Source of the DNA: an uncultured Eubacteriales bacterium
GTDB lineage: Bacteria; Bacillota; Clostridia; Oscillospirales; Oscillospiraceae
Assembly (NCBI GenBank): GCA_900547405.1
Contig: URGL01000074.1
Span: 1 to 10,608, forward strand
Reading direction: 5' to 3'
Length of the DNA: 10,608 nt
Shown here: positions 5,456-10,608 of the stretch, one piece after another
How the letters are laid out: each line of letters opens with the position of its first letter
Position numbering within the stretch: position 1 is the stretch's first letter
Translations under genes and position numbers: made by a program
Notes under the pieces: generated by a model
Seen by the model: the letters and a program-made list of their open reading frames with translations, nothing else
Told to the model about the DNA's origin: nothing
Databases searched by the model: none

Positions 5456-6832
5456 TTATTCGGTAACGGTAATGGTGCCGTGGATCATGCCCATCCAGCA
5501 GCTGTAGGAATAGGTCCCTGGGGCATAGGGCGTAAAGGTGAGGGTATTTTCCCCCGGCTGAAAGGTCAGGTCCAGGTCAAAGTCCCGGCTGCGCATTCGG
5601 TTGTTGCAGCCGTTGATTTCGTCGGCATCCGCCTGAATGGTCCACCGGACAGGGACCCCGGCAGCAACCTGAATATCCGGGTAGCTGCCGGAAGACAGGC
5701 TGCTCTCCACCACCTGGACAGTTCCTTCCATCCGGGCCTGGTCCAAGTCCCCGCTCTTGGGCTGAACATGGGACAGGCAATGGAAAATGGCCAGGCAGGC
5801 CAGCATCCCGGCGGCCTTTCCCCCTCTGGGAATGGGGAGCTTCCAAAGAAGCAGGGCACAGCACAGCAAGGCCGTGAGATCAAGCAGCAGGTCTGGGGAG
5901 AACAGCCCCGTCAGGCTGCCGCCCTGGCTCAGCATAGACAGGCCAAAGACGGCGATGAGCACCGCGCCTCCCGAAAGCACCGCTCCCGTGAACCGCCGTC
6001 CCAGCCAGGCGGCCAGGGAGCCAAAGCCCAGAAGCAATGGCAAGGTCCCCAGGCAGAAGCAGAGCATGCTCAAAGCTCCCCTCACCGCGCTGCCGCTGGC
6101 CAGGGCCAGCAGGAGCATACTTTGCAGAGGACCGCAGGGCATAAAGCCATTCAAAAGCCCCACCTGGAAGGGTGTCAGTCCTCTGGGCCGGGAGATCTTC
6201 GGCAGCCACCGGATCCGAGGCAGAGGCGGCAGCAGGGACAGCATATTCAGCCCCATCAGGAGCATGGCGCCTCCGGCCAGCAGCTTGATGGTCCCCTGGA
6301 AGCCGTAGCTCAGGCCCCCAACAGCCAGCAGTCCGCCGACCCCACCCAGGATGGCACCCAGACTCACATAGGACAAAAGCCGCCCCAGCTGATATTGCAG
6401 CGTGGGCCCAAGGGGGGTCTTTTGCTTTTTGACGCCCGTCAGGCTCTGGCTCAGGCCAATGCCGCCGCACATGGCCACGCAATGGATCGACGTCATGAGC
6501 CCCGTAACGAAGAGCATACCATAGCCCATGTTCCCCTCCGCCAGCTGGGAGGGCACCAGGACATTGAGAACTCCAAAACGCTCCAGCAGGAAAAAGAGGC
6601 CCCACAGTGCCAGCAGCTTCCCGGTGAAAGCGCCCAGCTCTCTTCCCGGCGGGGTCAGGGATGCACCGTAGCCCACAGATATGACCGCCTGGCACAAAGC
6701 CTCCGGGCTGGTCTTGTCCGGGTCATAGGTAATTTCCGCCCGGGCCTTGCCCAGGTCCACCTGGACGGTCCGGACCCCCGGCTGCCCACGAAGACGATCT
6801 TCGATCCGCTTTGCGCAGAGCTGACAGGTCAT
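5456..6832 (-). CDS. HMA - TauE/SafE (DsbD_2) - cupredoxin fusion membrane protein
   Basis: A 458-residue fusion likely to bind and move a metal, probably copper. Residues 1-60 are a heavy-metal-associated domain with MTCQLC at the start. About 100-330 is a multi-pass membrane domain of the TauE/SafE-DsbD_2 type with the paired signatures SIHCVAMCGG (115-124) and NGFMPCGPLQ (228-237). About 370-458 is a cupredoxin-like domain with NGCNN (407-411) and SCWMGMIH (444-451), giving Cys409, Cys445, Met447, Met449 and His451 as possible ligands. It is followed by the DUF2318 lipoprotein. The ATG at 6832 cuts off the first HMA strand and has no ribosome site. In-frame codons continue upstream to a stop at 6895-6893, with an AUU at 6874 placed 8 nt after GGAG. 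The substrate is inferred. Confidence 0.87.
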   Translation of the reverse strand: MTCQLCAKRIEDRLRGQPGVRTVQVDLGKARAEITYDPDKTSPEALCQAVISVGYGASLTPPGRELGAFTGKLLALWGLFFLLERFGVLNVLVPSQLAEGNMGYGMLFVTGLMTSIHCVAMCGGIGLSQSLTGVKKQKTPLGPTLQYQLGRLLSYVSLGAILGGVGGLLAVGGLSYGFQGTIKLLAGGAMLLMGLNMLSLLPPLPRIRWLPKISRPRGLTPFQVGLLNGFMPCGPLQSMLLLALASGSAVRGALSMLCFCLGTLPLLLGFGSLAAWLGRRFTGAVLSGGAVLIAVFGLSMLSQGGSLTGLFSPDLLLDLTALLCCALLLWKLPIPRGGKAAGMLACLAIFHCLSHVQPKSGDLDQARMEGTVQVVESSLSSGSYPDIQVAAGVPVRWTIQADADEINGCNNRMRSRDFDLDLTFQPGENTLTFTPYAPGTYSYSCWMGMIHGTITVTE

Positions 6833-6871
6833 GCCCCGGAGAAAAATAACACATTGTGTGTTTCTATCCGT

Positions 6872-6886
6872 AATTCCATCATCTCC
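6872..6886 (-). promoter_or_regulatory. Ribosome site and candidate AUU start of the HMA-TauE fusion gene
   Basis: On the minus strand GGAG (6886-6883) is followed by 8 nt and ATT (6874-6872) in frame with the fusion gene; starting here adds 14 residues ending in VIFLRG before MTCQLC, which restores a normal HMA first strand. Two ATG codons (6882 and 6879) lie closer, 0 and 3 nt from GGAG, but are in another frame, ending in a TGA that overlaps the ATG at 6832. Confidence 0.45.
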
Positions 6887-6893
6887 AAATACT

Positions 6894-6906
6894 TACTAAG
6901 TTAGTA
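6894..6906 (-). promoter_or_regulatory. Palindromic operator candidate at the transcription start
   Basis: TACTAA-G-TTAGTA is a perfect 6-1-6 palindrome. It begins at the predicted +1 of the consensus promoter at 6942-6914 and ends before the ribosome site, the place where a repressor would block initiation. With metal-handling genes downstream, a metal-responsive repressor is plausible; the family cannot be named from the site. Confidence 0.5.
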
Positions 6907-6913
6907 GGCTATG

Positions 6914-6942
6914 ATTATAAAAAAAGAGCCCCTGTTTGTCAA
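6914..6942 (-). promoter_or_regulatory. Perfect consensus sigma-A promoter of the metal-handling operon
   Basis: On the minus strand TTGACA (6942-6937), a 17-nt spacer and TATAAT (6919-6914). The -35 lies in the loop and the spacer in the stem and U-tract of the yhaM terminator. Confidence 0.8.
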
Positions 6943-6948
6943 GGGCTC
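6919..6948 (-). terminator. Rho-independent terminator of yhaM
   Basis: On the minus strand GAGCCC (6948-6943), an 11-nt loop and GGGCTC (6931-6926) are followed directly by seven T residues (6925-6919). It lies 12 nt after the yhaM stop codon. Confidence 0.85.
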
Positions 6949-6960
6949 AAATATGAATTT

Positions 6961-7911
6961 TTATCCGTGATGGTAGATCCGCTTATCCAGGGCGAACACC
7001 CGGCTGCTGAAGCTGCCTTCCGCCACCGAGGGCAAAAGTTCCGCATAGATCTCCATCCGACTGTCCACCATGTCGATGTAGCTGAGCAGCTCCGCTTCGG
7101 CAAACATGGGCTTTACCGCCGCGCCGTATTCCGGCTCTCCGTGGTGGGATAGGATCATGTGCTGCAAGAGGAGACTCTTCTCCTCCGGGGTCCCCAGCTC
7201 GGCGCAGACCTGGGCCACCTCCTGAGCGCCCATCACCAGATGGCCCAGGAGCTGCCCCTTCACGGAATAGTCCGTCACGATGCCTAAGTCCGAGAACCGG
7301 AACTCGATCTCCTTGGCAAAATCGTGGAGCAGGGTCCCCGTCAGCAGCAGACTCCGGTCAATCACGGAGGCGTACTGCCCCGACAGAAAGTCTGCCATGG
7401 CCATCATGTTGGCAGTGTGCATCAGCAGCCCCGACAGGAAGCTGTGATGGACGCTTTTGGCCGCCGGGATGCTGGCAAAGGTCTCCAGATGCCGCTCCAG
7501 CATGGTCCTCGCCACCTGGCGGTAGTCGGGATCTTCCATGGAGTCCACCAGTGCGCGGACCTTGCGGACCGTCTCGTCCTTGTCGATGGGGGCAGCCGCC
7601 ACCAGCCGGACGGTATCGCAGTTGTCCTCCGGCAGGGCCATGCGGATATTGGACAGGGACAGCTGGGGATTTCCCTTGAATTCGGACACATCTCCCCGGA
7701 TTTTAATGATTTTTCCCACATCCTCCTGGGTGCCCACCGGCCCGGCGTAGTCCCAGACCTTCACATCCATGGTTCCGGTCTTGTCCGCGATCACCGCGCT
7801 CAAAAAAGGCTTGCCGTTGGAGGAGATTTTCTGGTAGGCCTCCTTTAAGATATAAAACCCTTCCACCTTATCCCCAGGCACCATGTCCTTTACATTCTTG
7901 TTGTATTCCAT
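6961..7911 (-). CDS. yhaM: 3'-5' exoribonuclease YhaM family (OB fold plus HD domain)
   Basis: Cytosolic metal-dependent 3'-to-5' nuclease family that trims RNA ends in Firmicutes. The 316-residue length agrees with B. subtilis YhaM (about 314). Residues 12-92 form an OB-fold nucleic-acid-binding domain (KPFLSAVIADKTGTMDVKVW at 34-53). The HD hydrolase domain follows, with HHSFLSGLLMHTANM (155-169), the defining His196-Asp197 in LLTGTLLHDFAKE, HMILSHHGEPEYG (251-263) and the final SYIDMVDSRM (277-286). The ATG at 7911 is preceded by AGGAG at 7922-7918 with 6-nt spacing. It has its own promoter and a clean terminator, so it is monocistronic. Nothing odd is seen in the protein. Confidence 0.93.
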   Translation of the reverse strand: MEYNKNVKDMVPGDKVEGFYILKEAYQKISSNGKPFLSAVIADKTGTMDVKVWDYAGPVGTQEDVGKIIKIRGDVSEFKGNPQLSLSNIRMALPEDNCDTVRLVAAAPIDKDETVRKVRALVDSMEDPDYRQVARTMLERHLETFASIPAAKSVHHSFLSGLLMHTANMMAMADFLSGQYASVIDRSLLLTGTLLHDFAKEIEFRFSDLGIVTDYSVKGQLLGHLVMGAQEVAQVCAELGTPEEKSLLLQHMILSHHGEPEYGAAVKPMFAEAELLSYIDMVDSRMEIYAELLPSVAEGSFSSRVFALDKRIYHHG

Positions 7912-7937
7912 AGAGAGCTCCTTTGGCGTTTTTATCT

Positions 7938-7966
7938 ATTATACAGCGGTGAGATGGATTTTACAA
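7938..7966 (-). promoter_or_regulatory. Sigma-A promoter of yhaM
   Basis: On the minus strand TTGTAA (7966-7961), a 17-nt spacer and TATAAT (7943-7938), giving a leader of about 20 nt. Confidence 0.75.
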
Positions 7967-8000
7967 GCGTTTCCCACCACAAAGCCAAAACAGAGCAGCC

Positions 8001-8161
8001 CCCTGCCCTCTCCTGCTTGGAGAGGGTGGACCGGGCGTAGCCCGGGACGGGTGTGGAGGGGACCCTTAACGGTTCAAACCGGGCCCGGCCTTACCTTTTA
8101 GGGGTCCCCTCCACATCCGCCGCCTGCGGGCGGCACCTTCTCCAAGCAGGAGAAGGCAGAG
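8001..8161. repeat. Composite palindromic repeat element (two inverted units)
   Basis: Two units face each other. Unit 1 (8001-8065) is a hairpin CCCTCTCC-TGCTT-GGAGAGGG, then a GC stem CCGGGC/GCCCGG (8031-8045), then TGTGGAGGGGACCC (8052-8065). Unit 2 on the minus strand (8159-8102) has the same order: CCTTCTCC/GGAGAAGG, then CCGCC/GGCGG, then a perfect TGTGGAGGGGACCC. The outer 26-nt arms (8003-8028 and 8134-8159) match with 2 differences. The centre (8066-8101) holds the palindrome CCGGGCCCGG at 8079-8088. A third unit occurs at 10553-10608. It encodes no protein and resembles a REP/MITE-like family. It fills the gap between the yhaM promoter and the terminator of the surface-protein gene. 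Confidence 0.75.
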
Positions 8162-8184
8162 TTGTTCTATCCGGGCATGAAGAA

Positions 8185-8212
8185 GCCCCCTCCCGAGGAC
8201 TCGGGAGGGGGC
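8185..8212 (-). terminator. Terminator of the surface-protein gene
   Basis: GCCCCCTCCCGAG (8185-8197) and CTCGGGAGGGGGC (8200-8212) are a perfect 13-bp inverted repeat with a 2-nt centre. On the minus strand it is followed by TTCTTC. It lies 27 nt after the stop of the gene ending at 8240. Confidence 0.8.
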
Positions 8213-8239
8213 CAATGGACTATTCAGTTGCGCAGTCCC

Positions 8240-10120
8240 TTAGAACTGTTCCTTCTTCTTCAGGACCACAGCGGTGGCGCCCAGGCCAATGACAGCCACA
8301 GCCATCACAGTAGCGGCGGTGCCGATCATGGCGTTATCGCCGGTCTTGGGGTTGGAGGAGTCAGCCTTGGAGTTGCTGGAGGTGCCGCCGTTGACCATGA
8401 CGTACAGGAACTGCACGCCGGTCCGATTGTCAGCGGTGCCCACATCGATGGTGGAGGAAGCGGCCTTGGTGGACTTGGTGGACTTGTATTCCTCCCAGCC
8501 GTCGAAGTCGAACAGGCCGGTGATCTTCAGGTTCTTCTTGCCAACAGCCTTCTCAATGGTCTTGGTCAGGTCGGAAGCGGAGATGATGCCGTTCTTCTGA
8601 ACCTTGGCAGTAACGTTCACGGGATCGTTGCTGACAGGAGTCTTGGTGTCGCCGTTCTTGTAGATCTGCAGGTAAACCTCGCCGCCGGCATAGGGATAAG
8701 CTCTGACCGTGGTAGAAGCAAAGTCGTAGGTTCTGCCTTCCTGCAGCAGCTCGCCGCTCTCCAGGTACCAGGAGACATACTCGCCGTCCAGCTTGGGCAG
8801 GCCCTCGATGGTCTCACCGGCCCGGATGGTCATGGTGCTGACCTTCTCAGCGCCGTCAGCGGCATTGCGGTAGAAGTTGATGGTAACCTGCTTGGCATCC
8901 CACAGCAGCTCCACCTGAGTATCATAGGCCTGGACCTTGGCATCGGAGTCGCCCTTCTTGGCGGTACGGGTGTAGGTCTTGCCGTTGGCCTCGTAGGTGA
9001 TGCGGATGGAAGCCAGGTTCTTGTTGTTGTTGTTGCCCAGGGTCAGGTCGTAGTTGAAGTAGCTCTTGCCAACGGTCAGCTCACGGGTATCGGTCAGGGA
9101 GCCGTCAACGACGGTGACGGTGACCTTGTCGGAGTTGGCGGTGGCATCGCCGGAGAGGTTCTTGGTAACACCGATCTCGATCTCATTGCCCACAATCGCC
9201 ATATAGGAGAAGCAGGTATTCATAGAGCCGCGGTAGTTGTCAATAATCTTGTCGTCATCAACGGAAGCGCCGTTGGTCTTGGCCAGGATCTGCTTTGCGT
9301 TGGAGGCATTGGACTTCTTCAGGTTCGTGATTTCCTTCAGAGTCAGCTCAGCGGTAGCATTCTCAACCACATTGCCGCCCTTGGTGTAAACGATGGTCAC
9401 ATTGTAAGTGGAGGTGTTCTCGTCATCCAGAGCGCCGCAGCGGGTGCACTTGCCGTCAACGTAGTCATGGCCCAGAGCATCGATGGTCTCACCGCCGATG
9501 GTGTAGCCGCAGGCGTAGGTGGTCTTCTCCTCGGCACCGGCCTTGGTGCAGGTAGGCTCCTTCTTCGGGGTAACGGTAACCTTCTCGCCGGAATCATCGT
9601 GGCCAATCACAGCGGTGTGACCGCAGACGGTGCACTTGACATTGTGGCCAGCATCGTCACCCTTAGAGGTAACCTTGTAGTTGTGAGGCTCCACAGTCTG
9701 CTCACCGCAGATGGTGCACTTCAGGATGTGGGTCTCATCGTTGCCCGCTTCCTCAAAAGCCTTAATGGTCTTGGAGGAGCACTTGTGGCCGGACTTGACC
9801 TCGATGGTCAGGGTCAGAACGCCATCGGTCAGGTCGGCAGAGAGCACATTGTACTGATCGTAGTTGGGCAGCCCGGTAGCCTTCAGAGCGGCCTTATTGG
9901 TGCTTTCGTTCTGTCCGTCGTAATCAGACTTCACGGTGTAGTGGCCGGTGTAGGTCTGGCCGTCCCAGTCAACCGTAACGGTGGCATTGATGTTGGTTAC
10001 CAAATCCTGGTAATCAGCACTGTCGTCAACTTCATCAGCAAACGCCGCCATGGGCATTGCCGCGACCAGCATGAGTGCAACCAGCATCAGACTGATCAAC
10101 TTTTTGCTAAATGTCTTCAT
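8240..10120 (-). CDS. Secreted, probably sortase-anchored surface protein with CxxC knuckles
   Basis: A 626-residue protein not recognised as a named family. A signal peptide covers residues 1-28 (cleavage likely after AFA). The C-terminus has NPKTG (590-594), a hydrophobic helix (about 599-620) and a KKK tail, the layout of a sortase substrate. The N-terminal third carries the cysteine pairs CTIC (135/138), CTVC (163/166) and CTRC (225/228), with Cys191 and Cys204 between and repeated GH/HN motifs such as LGHDYVDGKCTRCG, seen in many gut clostridial surface proteins and likely to bind zinc. The middle is beta-rich, with a segment near 405-470 (VTINFYRNAADG, later GEYVSWY) loosely like InlB B-repeats. 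AGGAGG lies 7 nt before the ATG at 10120; an upstream in-frame ATG at 10201 lacks a signal peptide start and is rejected. Adhesion or matrix binding is a guess. Confidence 0.87.
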   Translation of the reverse strand: MKTFSKKLISLMLVALMLVAAMPMAAFADEVDDSADYQDLVTNINATVTVDWDGQTYTGHYTVKSDYDGQNESTNKAALKATGLPNYDQYNVLSADLTDGVLTLTIEVKSGHKCSSKTIKAFEEAGNDETHILKCTICGEQTVEPHNYKVTSKGDDAGHNVKCTVCGHTAVIGHDDSGEKVTVTPKKEPTCTKAGAEEKTTYACGYTIGGETIDALGHDYVDGKCTRCGALDDENTSTYNVTIVYTKGGNVVENATAELTLKEITNLKKSNASNAKQILAKTNGASVDDDKIIDNYRGSMNTCFSYMAIVGNEIEIGVTKNLSGDATANSDKVTVTVVDGSLTDTRELTVGKSYFNYDLTLGNNNNKNLASIRITYEANGKTYTRTAKKGDSDAKVQAYDTQVELLWDAKQVTINFYRNAADGAEKVSTMTIRAGETIEGLPKLDGEYVSWYLESGELLQEGRTYDFASTTVRAYPYAGGEVYLQIYKNGDTKTPVSNDPVNVTAKVQKNGIISASDLTKTIEKAVGKKNLKITGLFDFDGWEEYKSTKSTKAASSTIDVGTADNRTGVQFLYVMVNGGTSSNSKADSSNPKTGDNAMIGTAATVMAVAVIGLGATAVVLKKKEQF

Positions 10121-10160
10121 AATGTATCCTCCTAAAAAAGAGATTTTTCTTTGCCGGTTT

Positions 10161-10194
10161 CCACCAGCGGTTGGAAAGTCCCCGCCGCTCGTGG
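10161..10194 (-). promoter_or_regulatory. Hairpin in the leader of the surface-protein mRNA
   Basis: On the minus strand CCACGAGCGG (10194-10185) pairs with CCGCTGGTGG (10170-10161), 9 of 10 positions, with a 14-nt loop. It lies in a leader of about 98 nt between the promoter and the ribosome site. No known riboswitch class fits. It may stabilise the mRNA. Confidence 0.5.
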
Positions 10195-10224
10195 ATGGCA
10201 CTGGGTGCTTTCGTTTGTAGCCCC

Positions 10225-10253
10225 ATTATATACTCTATTTTCCAATTCGTCAA
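10225..10253 (-). promoter_or_regulatory. Sigma-A promoter of the surface-protein gene
   Basis: On the minus strand TTGACG (10253-10248), a 17-nt spacer and TATAAT (10230-10225). Confidence 0.8.
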
Positions 10254-10260
10254 GAGGAAA

Positions 10261-10300
10261 ATAACAAAAAATTACAAAAGTTATTACAGCTTCATTACAG
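10261..10300 (-). promoter_or_regulatory. Phased ATTACA repeats, PhoB/PhoP-type box candidate
   Basis: ATTACA on the plus strand begins at 10271, 10283 and 10294, with a weaker ATAACA at 10261, so the period is 10-12 nt, one helical turn. Read toward the promoter it is CTGTAATGAAGCTGTAAT, close to the E. coli pho-box layout of two 7-mers 11 nt apart. The array ends 7 nt upstream of the -35. An OmpR/PhoB-family activator is the natural candidate. Confidence 0.45.
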
Positions 10301-10502
10301 AGTCCCCAGGGGCTTGTTTCCCTTTCTTTTCTTTTGGACGTTTTTCTTTTCATTTTGCAGAATTTGCAGGGATTCTATCCCACTTTTGGTTACAGTTTTC
10401 TCTCAGGCCGGATATTTCTCCCTGGCCTACTCTTCCCTGTCTTTCGGAAATCTTAAGAAATCCCAATTGCTTTTCCGGGCAGTTCGTGGTAGTATTGGGG
10501 TG
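10301..10502. other. Non-coding stretch, pyrimidine-rich on the plus strand
   Basis: No supported gene. The part at 10315-10360 is almost pure pyrimidine on the plus strand. A weak plus-strand promoter candidate (TTGCTT at 10467-10472, 17 nt, TAGTAT at 10490-10495 with TGG before it) would read toward the repeat at the right edge. Otherwise nothing is seen. Confidence 0.4.
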
Positions 10503-10533
10503 AAAAACCGCCCTCCGGGTAACGGAGGCGGTT
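10503..10533 (-). terminator. Terminator of a minus-strand gene beyond the right edge
   Basis: On the minus strand AACCGCCTCCG (10533-10523) pairs with CGGAGGGCGGTT (10517-10506), with one bulged base, and runs into TTTTT (10507-10503). No minus-strand gene within the window needs it, so it should serve a gene to the right. Confidence 0.65.
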
Positions 10534-10552
10534 ACAATTTGGTTACAACGCT

Positions 10553-10608
10553 CCCTGCCCTCTCCTGCTTGGAGAGGGTGCCGCCGCAGCGGCGGGTGTG
10601 GAGGGGAC
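10553..10608 (+). repeat. Second copy of the palindromic repeat unit, cut by the window edge
   Basis: Positions 10553-10580 are identical to 8001-8028 over 28 nt, and 10594-10608 are identical to 8049-8063 over 15 nt. Between them the GC stem differs in sequence (CCGCCGC/GCGGCGG instead of CCGGGC/GCCCGG) but still pairs. Confidence 0.8.

Noticed and set aside
5480..6904. A 474-codon open frame on the plus strand
   Set aside because: Antisense to the HMA-TauE-cupredoxin gene; its product is rich in Gln, Pro, His and Arg with no recognisable domain.
8162..10135. A 657-codon open frame on the plus strand
   Set aside because: It is fully antisense to the surface-protein gene, whose signal peptide, sorting signal, ribosome site, promoter and terminator are all clear. 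The antisense product is a Gly/Val/Leu-rich low-complexity chain typical of such shadows.
10132..10353. A 73-codon minus-strand frame
   Set aside because: It spans the promoter, leader hairpin and ribosome site of the surface-protein gene, and its residues show no domain.

Overview
The window looks like chromosome from a Gram-positive, anaerobic gut-type clostridium, most likely an Oscillospiraceae relative. This is inferred from moderately GC-rich coding DNA, strong AGGAGG-type ribosome sites and sigma-A promoters, two lipoproteins with LTAC lipoboxes, a surface protein ending in an NPKTG sorting signal, an oxygen-sensitive [4Fe-4S] serine dehydratase and a YhaM-type exoribonuclease. No phage, transposase, CRISPR array, rRNA or tRNA gene was seen. 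Eight genes are supported, one of them cut by the window edge.

Left part (1-2725): the 5' end of proS (archaeal/eukaryal-like prolyl-tRNA synthetase) reads leftward off the window. It shares a 147-bp divergent promoter region with sdaA, a one-chain iron-sulfur L-serine dehydratase reading right. Both promoters carry an extended -10 and a mirrored TTGACAGAT motif. Downstream of sdaA lie about 320 bases without a gene that hold several strong inverted repeats, two of them mutually exclusive, and a terminator-like hairpin.

Middle (2726-4968): a MerR-family regulator and a lipoprotein form a two-gene operon. Its promoter has a perfect 7-1-7 dyad inside an 18-bp spacer, the layout of MerR-controlled promoters. 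Next comes a separately promoted EcsC-like protein with a C-terminal SHOCT domain.

Metal-handling unit (4969-6942, minus strand): a membrane protein joining an HMA metal-binding domain, a TauE/SafE-DsbD_2 transporter domain and a cupredoxin-like domain is followed after 10 nt by a DUF2318/FtrD-like lipoprotein with paired cysteines. The promoter is a perfect consensus nested in the terminator of the upstream yhaM gene, with a 13-nt palindrome at the predicted start of transcription. The start codon of the fusion gene is problematic: the best-spaced start is AUU.

Right part (6961-10608): yhaM, then a composite palindromic repeat (8001-8161) whose units recur at the right edge (10553-10608), then a 626-residue secreted, probably sortase-anchored protein with CxxC knuckles. 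Upstream of that gene are a structured leader, a good promoter and a helically phased array of ATTACA repeats resembling a PhoB/PhoP-type binding site. The final 350 bases are non-coding and hold a minus-strand terminator for a gene beyond the window plus the start of another copy of the repeat.
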